From Novosphingobium sp. B1 (lineage in GTDB: Bacteria; Pseudomonadota; Alphaproteobacteria; Sphingomonadales; Sphingomonadaceae): 64,000 nucleotides of DNA. The position numbers and the translations under genes were made by a program. The notes below the pieces were generated by a model, which was not told the origin of the DNA, made no database searches, and saw nothing but the letters and a program-made list of their open reading frames with translations. The DNA is taken from positions 248,001 to 312,000 of the forward strand of contig NZ_FWXL01000001.1 of NCBI RefSeq assembly GCF_900176395.1, given 5' to 3'. Position 1 is the first letter of the stretch, and each line of letters opens with the position of its first letter. Shown here piece by piece: positions 56,059 through 64,000 of this stretch.

Positions 56059-58011
56059 ATGACCGGAACGGCCCCCAGGGAACTGACACTACGCGGCGTG
56101 ATACTCGGCGCGATCCTCACGATCGTGTTTACTGCCGCCAACGTCTATCTTGGCCTGCGCATCGGCCTGACCTTCGCAACGTCGATCCCCGCAGCGGTCA
56201 TTTCGATGGCCGTGCTGCGGGCCTTCTCGGGCACGACGATCCAGGAAAACAACATTGTCCAGACGATCGCCAGTTCGGCGGGCACTCTGTCGGCGATCGT
56301 GTTCGTGCTGCCGGGGCTTGTCATGGTGGGGTGGTGGGCCGATTTTCCCTATTGGGAATCGGTGGCGGTCATCGCGGTCGGCGGCATCCTTGGCGTGATG
56401 TATTCGGTGCCGCTGAGGCGCGCGCTCGTGACAGGTTCCGACTTGCCCTATCCAGAAGGGGTCGCTGCGGCCGAAGTGCTGAAGGTGGGCGCAGGCGTTG
56501 GCGGCGCGGAGGAAAATCGCAAGGGACTGGCTGCAGTCACCGCAGGTGGCCTGCTGGCTGCGCTCTATCCGCTGCTTGCCAAGATGAAGCTTGCGGTGGA
56601 GGAAGTGGGCGGCGCGTTCAAGGTAGGGGCGGGCGGATCGATGCTGACCGGGGGGCTATCACTGGCGCTGGTTGGCGTCGGCCATCTGGTCGGTCTTGCG
56701 GTGGGCATCGCCATGCTGATCGGCATCGTCATCAGCTTTGGCGTCCTGCTACCGCAGCTTACGGCGGGGGGGATTCCGGCAGGCGCGGATCTTGCCGAAT
56801 TTGTCGGCACGGTTTTCCGCCAGAAGATCCGCTTCATAGGCGCAGGCACCATCGGCATTGCCGCGATCTGGACGCTGCTGCGGGTGATCGGCCCGATCAT
56901 CAAGGGCGTGACCGCTGCAATTGCTGCCAATCGTGCTCGCGGAGGCGCAGGCATGGACAGCCTCGAGTTGACCGAGCGGGACATTCCGATCGGTATCGTC
57001 GGAGGCACCATCCTGCTGGCCATGGTCCCGATCGCGCTGCTGCTGGCCGATTTTGCCGCGGGCGGCCCTGTTGCCAATGCTCTCGGATTGTCGCTGATCG
57101 CTTCAGTGGTCTACGTGCTGGTTGCAGGTATCATCATTGCCTCGGTCTGCGGTTACATGGCGGGTCTGATCGGCGCATCGAACAGCCCCATTTCTGGCGT
57201 CGGCATTCTGGCCGCACTTGGCATCTCGTTGCTGCTGCTCGGGCTGTTCGGTCGCGGCCTTGGTGAAGACGATACAAAGGCGCTGGTCGCCTTTGCGCTT
57301 TTCGTCACCGCCATCGTCTTTGGCGTCGCTACCATCTCGAACGACAATTTGCAGGATCTCAAGACCGGCCAGCTTGTCGGCGCGACGCCGTGGCGCCAGC
57401 AGGTGGCGCTGGTGTTGGGCGTGCTGTTCGGCGCGCTGGTCATTCCGCCGATCCTTGACCTGCTCAACTCCACCTTCGGCTTCCAGGGTGCGCCTGGCGC
57501 AGGGGAAAACGCCCTGTCGGCTCCTCAGGCATCGCTCATATCGGCGATTGCGCAAGGCGTGCTTGGCGGAAACCTTGACTGGAACCTGGTGGGGCTGGGT
57601 GCTGCAATCGGGGCAGGGGTGATCGTCGCCGACGAATTGCTCAAGCGTTCGGGCAATCGCTCGTTGCCACCGCTGGCCGTGGGCATGGGCATGTACCTGC
57701 CGACCTCGGTCACCGCGATGGTCATCGTCGGGGCTGTGCTTGGCCACCTCTACAACGGATGGGCAGCGCGTCAGTCGGCACCCGAGTTTGCCGAGCGCAT
57801 GGGCGTGCTGACCGCGACGGGCCTGATCGTCGGCGACAGTCTGTTCAACATCGCCTACGCCGCGATAGTCGCCGCCACGGACAATCCTGACGCTCTGGCC
57901 GTAGTCCAAGACTTCCCGGCGGCCCTGCCTTTGGGCGTCATCGCCTTTGGCGCGATCATCGCCTACGCCTATTGGCGCATGCGTCGCGACAGTTCGGTGG
58001 GATTAGCCTGA
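56059..58011 (+). CDS. OPT-family oligopeptide transporter
   Basis: A 650-residue inner-membrane protein with about 14 hydrophobic segments. Family marks: LTLRGVILGAILTIVFTAANVYLGL, LRAFSGTTIQENNIVQT and DLPYPEGVAAAEVLKVG. OPT carriers bring in oligopeptides or metal-ligand complexes with protons; the substrate is unknown. ATG 56059 (MTGTAPREL) is preferred to 56008. The stop overlaps the end of the convergent small gene by 9 bp. Confidence 0.92.
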   Translation: MTGTAPRELTLRGVILGAILTIVFTAANVYLGLRIGLTFATSIPAAVISMAVLRAFSGTTIQENNIVQTIASSAGTLSAIVFVLPGLVMVGWWADFPYWESVAVIAVGGILGVMYSVPLRRALVTGSDLPYPEGVAAAEVLKVGAGVGGAEENRKGLAAVTAGGLLAALYPLLAKMKLAVEEVGGAFKVGAGGSMLTGGLSLALVGVGHLVGLAVGIAMLIGIVISFGVLLPQLTAGGIPAGADLAEFVGTVFRQKIRFIGAGTIGIAAIWTLLRVIGPIIKGVTAAIAANRARGGAGMDSLELTERDIPIGIVGGTILLAMVPIALLLADFAAGGPVANALGLSLIASVVYVLVAGIIIASVCGYMAGLIGASNSPISGVGILAALGISLLLLGLFGRGLGEDDTKALVAFALFVTAIVFGVATISNDNLQDLKTGQLVGATPWRQQVALVLGVLFGALVIPPILDLLNSTFGFQGAPGAGENALSAPQASLISAIAQGVLGGNLDWNLVGLGAAIGAGVIVADELLKRSGNRSLPPLAVGMGMYLPTSVTAMVIVGAVLGHLYNGWAARQSAPEFAERMGVLTATGLIVGDSLFNIAYAAIVAATDNPDALAVVQDFPAALPLGVIAFGAIIAYAYWRMRRDSSVGLA

Positions 58012-58380
58012 CGTCGACAGATTTACCGGGCCGGCATGGACGCAGCGCAGGTTGAGCTGCGAGTCATCAGGCGCCAGTTCGCGCAGGATTTCCTCGCCAT
58101 CCATCTGGAAGCGACGACCGGCGAACACGCCGCTGGTGATCGTGACCCGGTCAGCCAGGCGCAGATATGTGCCGGTGGAGCCATCGGGGGCGACATAGCT
58201 GGAGTCTGCGATTGTCTCGAACCCCAGTTCGGGCTTCTCGATAGGGAGAATGGCTGCATCACCTGGCACCTCGCAGGTCCACCCCCCCTTGGTGAGGACC
58301 ATAAGCTGCCCACCCGGTACAGCCTGCGCCGCGCTGGCGAGGCCGGCGATTCCCACCACAAGTCCGATCATTTGCTTCAT
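58003..58380 (-). CDS. Small exported protein of unknown function
   Basis: A 125-residue protein starting MKQMIGLVVGIAGLASAAQA, a signal peptide. The mature part has two Cys (GWTCEVPGD and LNLRCVHAG), suggesting a disulfide. It is predicted to be periplasmic. A much longer frame upstream, to 59847, runs antisense to efp and suhB and is not used. No family recognised. Confidence 0.7.
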   Translation of the reverse strand: MKQMIGLVVGIAGLASAAQAVPGGQLMVLTKGGWTCEVPGDAAILPIEKPELGFETIADSSYVAPDGSTGTYLRLADRVTITSGVFAGRRFQMDGEEILRELAPDDSQLNLRCVHAGPVNLSTSG

Positions 58381-58488
58381 GGCACCGGCGCTAGCATGCT
58401 GGACCGGCGCAAGGCAATCGCGCTTGAAGGTTCGCGCCCGAACCGCTAAGGGCCGCGCTTCCCTACTCTCGGTAAGGCTCTTTCCATC

Positions 58489-59052
58489 ATGAAGATCAGC
58501 GGCGTGGACATCCGTCCGGGCAATATCCTGGAATACGAAAAGGGCATCTGGAAGGTCGCCAAGACCCAGCATACCCAGCCCGGCAAGGGTGGCGCGTTCA
58601 TGCAGGTCGAGATGAAGAACCTCATCGATGGCCGCAAGACCAACGTCCGTTTCCGCAGCGCCGACACTGTCGAGCGCGTTCGCCTCGACACCAAGGACTT
58701 CCAGTTCCTCTATGCCGAGGGTGAGGACCTGGTGTTCATGGACGTCGAAACCTACGACCAGATCAACCTCCCCAAGGACCTGCTCGGCGACGCCGCCGCG
58801 TTCCTGCAGGACGGCATGACGGTACTTCTCGAAATGTATGACGAGCGCCCGATCTCGGTGCAGCTGCCTGAACAGGTCGAAGCCACGATCGTCGAAGCCG
58901 ACGCGGTGGTAAAGGGCCAGACTGCGTCTTCGTCGTACAAGCCTGCCATTCTCGACAATGGCGTGCGCGTGATGGTGCCTCCGCATATCGAAAGCGGCAC
59001 CCGCATCGTCGTCGACGTGTACGAGCGCAGCTACGTCGGCAAGGCGAACTGA
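58489..59052 (+). CDS. efp: Elongation factor P
   Basis: EF-P rescues ribosomes stalled at poly-proline. The 187-residue protein has [21 protein letters not shown] and the modification loop [12 protein letters not shown] with Lys33, the residue other bacteria lysylate. The C-terminal [16 protein letters not shown] is the OB domain end. suhB starts 3 bp later. Confidence 0.96.
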   Translation: MKISGVDIRPGNILEYEKGIWKVAKTQHTQPGKGGAFMQVEMKNLIDGRKTNVRFRSADTVERVRLDTKDFQFLYAEGEDLVFMDVETYDQINLPKDLLGDAAAFLQDGMTVLLEMYDERPISVQLPEQVEATIVEADAVVKGQTASSSYKPAILDNGVRVMVPPHIESGTRIVVDVYERSYVGKAN

Positions 59053-59055
59053 TCG

Positions 59056-59880
59056 ATGGCAGCGATTTCCGGCCTGATGCGCGTGATGGAGCGCGCGGCA
59101 CGCAAGGCGGGTGGCCGCCTGCGCCGCGACTTCGGTGAGATCGAGCATCTGCAGGTCAGCAAGAAGGGCCCTGCGGACTTCGTTTCGAAGGCCGACCAGC
59201 ACGCCGAGCGTACGCTTTGGGATGAGCTTCGCACCGCACGTCCGGGCTGGGGCTTCCTGATGGAAGAGGGCGGCGAGATCGCCGGTGAGCCGGGCAAGCC
59301 GCGCTTCATCATCGATCCGCTCGATGGCACAACCAACTTCCTCCACGGTATTCCGCACTTCGCGATCTCGATCGCGGTGCAGGAACCGACTCTGGATGGG
59401 AAGGGCTGGGGCGAAGTCACCGCTGCGCTGGTCTATCAGCCGATCACTGACGAGAGCTTCTGGGCCGAAAAGAGCCAGGGCGCTTGGCTGCAGGATCGCC
59501 GCTTGCGCGTTTCTGCGCGCCGTCATCTCGACGAAGCGCTGATCGCCACCGGCATTCCCTTTGCTGGCCGAGGCGACATGGGCGAATGGATTCGCATCTA
59601 CAGCGAACTTGGTCCGCGCATCGCCGGGGTTCGCCGCAACGGTGCAGCCTCGCTCGATCTCGCGTGGGTGGCCGCAGGCCGCTACGATGGTTACTGGGAG
59701 AGCAGCCTTTCTCCGTGGGACAGCGCGGCGGGCTGCCTGCTGGTTCGTGAAGCTGGCGGTTTCGTGTCGGACTACAAGGGCCGCTCGCTGCCGATCTGCG
59801 ACGAGACTATCCTTGCGGGCAACGACGCGCTGCACTCGAAGCTCCACAAGCTTCTTGTTGGCGCGATCAGGAACGCTTGA
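59056..59880 (+). CDS. suhB: Inositol-1-monophosphatase SuhB
   Basis: A 274-residue phosphatase with metal-binding motifs LMEEGGEIAG, RFIIDPLDGTTNFLHG and SPWDSAAGCLLVREAGG. Its place after efp, and the SuhB-type start AISGLMRVMERAARKAGG, point to SuhB, which in E. coli also aids rRNA transcription. Substrate not proven. It is a second member of the family besides the 10.5-kb gene. Confidence 0.92.
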   Translation: MAAISGLMRVMERAARKAGGRLRRDFGEIEHLQVSKKGPADFVSKADQHAERTLWDELRTARPGWGFLMEEGGEIAGEPGKPRFIIDPLDGTTNFLHGIPHFAISIAVQEPTLDGKGWGEVTAALVYQPITDESFWAEKSQGAWLQDRRLRVSARRHLDEALIATGIPFAGRGDMGEWIRIYSELGPRIAGVRRNGAASLDLAWVAAGRYDGYWESSLSPWDSAAGCLLVREAGGFVSDYKGRSLPICDETILAGNDALHSKLHKLLVGAIRNA

Positions 59881-59918
59881 CCTTTACACAGGGCGCTGGC
59901 TAAGGCCGCCCCTGTCGT

Positions 59919-60002
59919 GCCCCTGTGGCGGAATGGTAGACGCGAACGACTCAAAATCGTTTGTAGCAATACGTGCCCGTTCGAGTCGGGCCAGGGGCAC
60001 CA
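59919..60002 (+). tRNA. tRNA-Leu (CAA), integration target
   Basis: 84 nt with encoded CCA. Acceptor GCCCCTG/CAGGGGC, discriminator A, anticodon loop CTCAAAA, long variable arm as in leucine tRNAs. Its 3' end is repeated at 63641, so it is the attachment site of the element that follows. Confidence 0.97.
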
Positions 60003-60006
60003 TTTC
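59986..60006. repeat. attL, overlapping the tRNA-Leu 3' end
   Basis: 21-bp repeat beginning TCGGGCCAGGGGCACCATTT, identical to 63641-63661; it covers the 3' acceptor side, CCA and four bases beyond. Confidence 0.85.
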
Positions 60007-60098
60007 AAGCAAAAAGTGCTGAAAACGTGGAAAAGGGCAGAAATCCACGCCTTTCGGGCGCATCGGTAGTCCAACCGGTGGTCCAAAAGGAGCCCGAG

Positions 60099-61940
60099 AT
60101 GAGGGTGAAGGTCCCCTATCTCCGACATGATCCGAAGACGGGCATGTTGCGATATCGGCGAGTGTTCCCTGCCGAGCTCCGACCGTTTCTTGTGGATAAG
60201 TATCGGGGGCTCACGGAGCTCAAGGTCACCCTCAAGGCTCGTAGCATCAACGAGCCTGGAGCCCTGGCTCTCTACCAAGACACCGCCGCACTCTACGATC
60301 GACTAATTGAACGAGCCCGCAAGGCGGCTGAGGGTCGCTTTGACGAGCTGACGGACGAGCGCATCAACTTCATCACCGAGGCCTACCGGGTTCTTGAGCT
60401 CGCTCAGGATGAGGTTGCCCGATTTGACCCAACGGTGAAGGCGAACGGCGAGATGCTAACCAGGATCATGGAGGAAGGGGGCATCGACATCCCGCCCCAC
60501 CGCCCCACGGCACGCTGGTCGCAGAGCTTCCGTGTTGCTCACGGCTGGGCTCTGGAATGCTACAGGGCTCTGAGCGCCGATGGGGACCTCGACGGCATCT
60601 TGGACGCCTGGGGCGAGCAAGCGTCTGCACTGGCAACGCGCCTGGGCTTCAACCTGGACGATCGCACCGCAGCCTTCCGCACGCTCTGCATCCGTCTCAA
60701 TGAGACCGCCATTGCCACGCATGAGGCCCAGCTACAGCGCGTGGATGGGCAGGTGGTCCCGACGCCACCCGTCCCCAAGAGACCAAAAGGTCCCGCAAGT
60801 CAGCCGACCGCGCCTCAGGCGGCCAAGGGGCAGACCTTCGACGCCATTGTCCGCGAACTGATCGAAAAGCCCAGGCACGGCTTCAAGGAGCCGACGAAGG
60901 AGCGCGTCCGTGGTGGCCTGCGTTTCCTCGTGGAGGCTCTGGGCGACTTACGCCCCCAGGAGCTCACCAGGGAGCGAGTGACGGTGTTCTTGGACCAGCT
61001 TGCCCTGCGCCCTGCGAAGCTGGCGAAAGGTGAGGGTGAGATGCCGCTCCCTGAGCTGGTCGGACGCTACGCCGATCGTCCCGAGGTGCCCAGGCTGACC
61101 CAAAAGACCCTTGAGGCCTACAACATGGCCTTGAGCGCCCGGTGGAAGGACGCTGTCCAGGACGGTGCTATCGCTGTGGACCTCCCCAACCCCTTCAGTG
61201 AGCGCAAGTTCGCCCGTGGGGCAGGACGCAAGAAGACCGCCACCGGCTTCAGTGCGGACGAGCTCCGTGCTTATTTCGCCATGCCCCCGTTTGCCTCAGG
61301 AGCCCGTCCAGTGCGAGGGAAAGGCGAGGCGGTCTACTGGATACCTTTGCTGCTCTTGTTCACTGGAGCGCGGCCTGAGGAGGTCGCACAGCTCCTGGTC
61401 GCGGACCTCTTCCAGCGAGAAGGCGATGGCCGGTGGATGATCCGGTTCACGAACGAGGGCGAACACCCCGTGAAGGGACGGCAGAGCCTCAAGACCGAGG
61501 GCCACGAAAGCGGCGTGCGGGCCTTCCCGATACCCCAGCCTCTCTTGGACCTTGGCCTCCTCCGCTACCGCCAGGCGCTGCAGGATGCTGGCGAGCTCGC
61601 TCTGTTTCCTCTCCTGCGCCGCAAGGGGAAGCGCTCGGGCATCTTTGCCAGCTTTGGCGAGTGGATGGGCCCCTACGTCTACGAGCAAGGCGTCCTGGAG
61701 CCAGGGACGGGCCGCCAGCCGGTGCGAGAGTTCCGCCATACCTGGAGCACCGCCGCACGCGCCTCACGCATCCCCAAGGAGGCCATGAAGTATATCCAGG
61801 GCCACAAGGACGAAGACGATCGCAGTGCCAGCGATGGCTACGGGGACCTGAAGGCGCTTGGGGACCGGATTGAGGACTTCAGGTTGCCGGTGGACATCCT
61901 GAAGCTCGTCAGGCCTTGGCATCCGATAGCGGTGGATTAG
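60099..61940 (+). CDS. int: Tyrosine recombinase/integrase
   Basis: A 613-residue site-specific recombinase. ATG 60099 has AAGGAG eight bases upstream; the frame also opens inside the tRNA (59973), which is unlikely. The N-terminal region is a DUF6538-like/SAM-like arm-binding part (PYLRHDPKTGMLRYRRVFP). Catalytic residues: Arg425 (FTGARPEE), Arg546 (VREFRHTW), His in IQGHKDED, Tyr581 (SDGYGD). The box II His three residues before Arg546 is Arg543 here. The nearby attL shows this enzyme placed the element. Confidence 0.92.
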   Translation: MRVKVPYLRHDPKTGMLRYRRVFPAELRPFLVDKYRGLTELKVTLKARSINEPGALALYQDTAALYDRLIERARKAAEGRFDELTDERINFITEAYRVLELAQDEVARFDPTVKANGEMLTRIMEEGGIDIPPHRPTARWSQSFRVAHGWALECYRALSADGDLDGILDAWGEQASALATRLGFNLDDRTAAFRTLCIRLNETAIATHEAQLQRVDGQVVPTPPVPKRPKGPASQPTAPQAAKGQTFDAIVRELIEKPRHGFKEPTKERVRGGLRFLVEALGDLRPQELTRERVTVFLDQLALRPAKLAKGEGEMPLPELVGRYADRPEVPRLTQKTLEAYNMALSARWKDAVQDGAIAVDLPNPFSERKFARGAGRKKTATGFSADELRAYFAMPPFASGARPVRGKGEAVYWIPLLLLFTGARPEEVAQLLVADLFQREGDGRWMIRFTNEGEHPVKGRQSLKTEGHESGVRAFPIPQPLLDLGLLRYRQALQDAGELALFPLLRRKGKRSGIFASFGEWMGPYVYEQGVLEPGTGRQPVREFRHTWSTAARASRIPKEAMKYIQGHKDEDDRSASDGYGDLKALGDRIEDFRLPVDILKLVRPWHPIAVD

Positions 61941-62002
61941 GTCTCTTGACCCCTTCCATAGCTTCGTGGCGCTGATAGGCTTGCGGCAACAAGGGAGCAC
62001 GT

Positions 62003-62503
62003 ATGGACATCATGGCAATGCTAAGCGGCACGTCCACCGCGATTACGCTCGCCAAGGCGGTAAAGGACGCTGAGGTGAGCCTGGACGTCGCTACGATCAA
62101 GGCGCAGATGGCTGAAATCCTCAGTGAACTATCGGACGCTAAGTTGGCGCAAGCGGCGCTCCTTGAGGAAAATGCGCAATTGAAGGCCGAGGTTGCAAGG
62201 TTGGCCGCCGCTGGGGATGAAATTGGCGCAATGGTAGACGTTGGCGGCTACAAATACGAGCCGAGGGACGGGACGGCTATTGGCTGGCCAGCTTGTCCTG
62301 CCTGCTTGGCAAACGAAAAGCGGGTGACCATTCTCGTCCAGAACGGCAAAGCCGAGGACGCGAAATGCCCGAGGTGCAAGTCGGAGTTCAGCCCGGTCGT
62401 GTCGTTCGTTGCAGCCGGAGTTACGCGCAAAGATGAGGAGCTTCGCCGTCGCGCGGAAGGCATGGAGCGCCTCAATCGACTGGCGGCACCTCGGGTTATC
62501 TGA
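62003..62503 (+). CDS. Coiled-coil / zinc-ribbon protein of the island
   Basis: A 166-residue protein. The N-terminal half is coiled coil (QMAEILSELSDAKLAQAALL, AQLKAEVARLAA). It is followed by GGYKYEPRDGTAIGWPACPACLANEK and CPRCKSEF, a four-Cys CPAC...CPRC zinc ribbon. It is similar in style to proteins common in prophages and islands. No function is known; a DNA- or protein-binding role is the mildest inference. Confidence 0.75.
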   Translation: MDIMAMLSGTSTAITLAKAVKDAEVSLDVATIKAQMAEILSELSDAKLAQAALLEENAQLKAEVARLAAAGDEIGAMVDVGGYKYEPRDGTAIGWPACPACLANEKRVTILVQNGKAEDAKCPRCKSEFSPVVSFVAAGVTRKDEELRRRAEGMERLNRLAAPRVI

Positions 62504-62528
62504 GGTATTCTGGTGATTTGGCTTTCGG

Positions 62529-63335
62529 CTACTGCAACGAGGGCATTGCAGAAGCTGCGCTTTTAGTCCGTGTCGATCGCGCCAGAAAGCGGACAGCGTC
62601 CACAAGTGGCTGAGTGACGCCCGTGCGGGAGAACTGGACCAACTCGTTGAGCCCGTTCGAGCTCGTCAGGTGGGCGGTCTCGTAAAGGCAGATGGGGATG
62701 AGCCGATTGTCCTTGAACCGCCTGTCGGGCCCGCCGCTCTTGTTTGGGTGTTGCCAGGTCTGGGAGATGACTTCCGCGTCGGCGGGGACGGCCTCGCTCT
62801 CGATAAACTGGCTGTCCTGGTAGCGGATATTGAGCGCGTCGTATGAGACTGCCCCGACCTTCTCCTTTTCGACCACGAGCACGACGTCAGGGAGAAACAT
62901 AAGGGTCTCTTTGCCCACCCTCAAAGCGGGTGGCGTGATGTTGCATTTCAGGAACGACGGGAGTGCGTAAGTCAGAGTGGTCGGCTGCCTCGCGACTATC
63001 CGCCCAGCGCCTGCATTCCGTTTCCAGGCAGCCAGCGTTTCGACATTGCCCCCAGCATCGATGTGCCACTTGCCGTTGCACGAGGCCGCCCGGTCGAACG
63101 CCTCCGTGAGGGCGACATAGGCTTGCTGAGCGTCGTCTTCGAGCTCGTAAAAGAGCACAGCAGACCGAGAATAGGTGTCTCGCCACAGGCCGATGGCTAT
63201 GCCCACCAGCAGAAAACCCGCCGCCCACCAGAAGCCCCCGCCAGCAGCCCAAATCAATAGGCCAGCGCCTACTCCAAGCGATCCCAGAAGCCATGCGGAG
63301 GACGCTTCAGCCTGCTTACGGTTCAACTCGTCCAA
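62529..63335 (-). CDS. Island membrane protein of unknown function
   Basis: A 268-residue protein. Two N-terminal hydrophobic helices (AWLLGSLGVGAGLLIWAAGG, WWAAGFLLVGIAIGLW) anchor a soluble domain that includes a segment KETLMFLPDVVLVVEKEKVGAV. The start is TTG 63335, which overlaps the stop of the upstream small gene by 13 bp; the frame stays open further upstream but without ATG or GTG. I recognise no family. Confidence 0.65.
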   Translation of the reverse strand: MDELNRKQAEASSAWLLGSLGVGAGLLIWAAGGGFWWAAGFLLVGIAIGLWRDTYSRSAVLFYELEDDAQQAYVALTEAFDRAASCNGKWHIDAGGNVETLAAWKRNAGAGRIVARQPTTLTYALPSFLKCNITPPALRVGKETLMFLPDVVLVVEKEKVGAVSYDALNIRYQDSQFIESEAVPADAEVISQTWQHPNKSGGPDRRFKDNRLIPICLYETAHLTSSNGLNELVQFSRTGVTQPLVDAVRFLARSTRTKSAASAMPSLQ

Positions 63336-63523
63336 AAGGTCACCGAAGCGTTCGTCCTGCAGGCCTCCAGTGCCGCCAGGAGCCGCTTCAGGTCGTCTGC
63401 TGTGACGACAGCGCTGTGAGCCCGCCCCCGCTCGTCCCGCTGCAGGAGGACCGCTACACCGTCACCCATGAGCTGGGCTTGGCCGTCCTGGAGGGCGATC
63501 GAAGGGTTGACAGTGGTAGTCAT
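63323..63523 (-). CDS. Small island protein of unknown function
   Basis: A 66-residue protein with the end VVTADDLKRLLAALEACRTN. ATG 63523 has GGGAG upstream. It overlaps the membrane-protein gene by 13 bp, so the two are a pair in one transcript. No family recognised. Confidence 0.6.
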   Translation of the reverse strand: MTTTVNPSIALQDGQAQLMGDGVAVLLQRDERGRAHSAVVTADDLKRLLAALEACRTNASVTFWTS

Positions 63524-63640
63524 CTGGTAGGCTCCCGTCTGGAGGCGGCTTGCAGGTGGTCCAAAATGTGATACAAACCGCGCTCGAATGATGCGCCAGA
63601 AACCGCAGATTTTCGCCGTTTCCGGTGCTCCCGTCTCGTA

Positions 63641-63661
63641 TCGGGCCAGGGGCACCATTTC
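63641..63661. repeat. attR of the tRNA-Leu element
   Basis: Second copy of the 21-bp repeat. The sequence just before it (GGTGCTCCCGTCTCGTA) also imitates the T arm of the tRNA, imperfectly. Confidence 0.85.
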
Positions 63662-63683
63662 CGGATGAAGCTGGCTGATCGTA

Positions 63684-64000
63684 TCAGTCGATGCTGTCCG
63701 AGCCGGATCGTGCGGCAGATGCAGCCGCGAGCGCGCTGATCTGCGCCTGAGTGGGCATGACTGGGCCCTCTCTCTCCCGCTTCTGCCGCTCTTCCTCCAG
63801 TTTCTTGAGGTACGCCGCTCTTTGTGCGGGGCTCATTCGCGCGAGTTTGGCTTTGTCGATCTCCAGCCAGACCGGCATAGGTCCGGCAGTTAGGCTTGCA
63901 TTTGCGGGAGTCAGGCCCGGATCGATCCCGCCGCCGCCGCTGCCGCCATCGGTCGCCTCGCCATAGCGCGACGTTTCGCTACCGAAACTTCCTTTTTGTT
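63684..64000 (-). CDS. Unknown protein, 5' end outside the window
   Basis: The frame is open from base 64000 to a stop at 63684, so the gene starts beyond the window; ATG 63878 would give only 64 residues, but a Gly/Asp-rich stretch reads on upstream of it. The C-terminal part has VWLEIDKAKLARMSPAQRAA and a charged helix KKLEEERQKREREG. Not recognised. It lies outside the island, next to attR. Confidence 0.55.
   Translation of the reverse strand, partial: QKGSFGSETSRYGEATDGGSGGGGIDPGLTPANASLTAGPMPVWLEIDKAKLARMSPAQRAAYLKKLEEERQKREREGPVMPTQAQISALAAASAARSGSDSID

Larger units (their letters stand above)
59986..63661 (+). mobile_element. 3.7-kb tRNA-Leu integrative element
   Basis: Bounded by 21-bp direct repeats of the tRNA-Leu 3' end. 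It holds an integrase just inside attL, a coiled-coil/zinc-ribbon gene and two overlapping minus-strand genes. There is no recognisable conjugation, replication or capsid gene, so it is a mini-island or the remnant of a larger element. Confidence 0.85.

Noticed and set aside
58381..59847. Long upstream extension of the small exported gene, antisense to efp and suhB
   Set aside because: efp and suhB are certain genes; the signal peptide at 58380 marks the real start of the minus-strand gene.

Overview
The window is a high-GC chromosomal segment of an alphaproteobacterium, most likely a sphingomonad (Novosphingobium/Sphingomonas type). The case rests on a DivL-like kinase in front of tsaE-amgK-murU-addB-addA-trxA, the zapA-6S RNA-fau block with DUF4164 and DUF2842 companions, the mfd-sdhE pair beside recG, and a tkt-gap-pgk-class I aldolase cluster. 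The genus is inferred from protein style and gene order, not from a database search.

Layout. (1) 1-12.5 kb: a tightly overlapped forward operon, divL (5' end outside the window)-tsaE-amgK-murU-addB-addA, then trxA; argJ and an inositol-phosphatase gene face it on the minus strand. (2) 12.6-15.7 kb: a small exported protein and secA, with a perfect 24-bp palindrome just before secA. (3) 15.9-29.4 kb: a 13.5-kb three-gene unit with overlapping stop/start codons: a two-partner-secretion outer-membrane transporter, a 2,873-residue haemagglutinin-like exoprotein, and an exported CHAT-domain (caspase-like) protein with both catalytic residues. This is the most interesting system here. (4) 29.6-40.6 kb: tRNA-Asn, nadK, an EAL phosphodiesterase, mfd, sdhE, a host-attachment-family gene, recG, a two-repeat exported protein, tRNA-Pro and thyA. 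(5) 40.6-45 kb: a branched-chain 2-oxoacid dehydrogenase operon (E1alpha, E1beta, E2) behind a TATAAT promoter with a dyad over its -35 region and a six-codon leader ORF, then a YdeI-family gene. (6) 45.1-47.6 kb: three identical tRNA-Asp genes, then on the minus strand DUF4164, zapA, 6S RNA, fau, a DUF2842 membrane protein and a SnoaL-like protein. (7) 47.8-53.6 kb: tkt, gap, a MOSC-domain gene, pgk and class I fructose-bisphosphate aldolase, with two identical 14-bp palindromes before the aldolase gene. (8) 53.6-59.9 kb: a lipoprotein, thiE, an L,D-transpeptidase, an OPT transporter, a small exported protein, efp and suhB. (9) 59.9-63.7 kb: tRNA-Leu(CAA) carrying a 3.7-kb integrative element bounded by a 21-bp direct repeat of the tRNA 3' end; it encodes a tyrosine recombinase, a coiled-coil/zinc-ribbon protein and two overlapping minus-strand genes. 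A partial unknown gene runs off the right end.

Most genes are housekeeping and syntenic. The accessory parts are the secretion/CHAT unit and the tRNA-Leu island. Start codons were moved inward from the longest frame where a ribosome-binding site, an overlap with the upstream stop, or the family N-terminus pointed to a later start.
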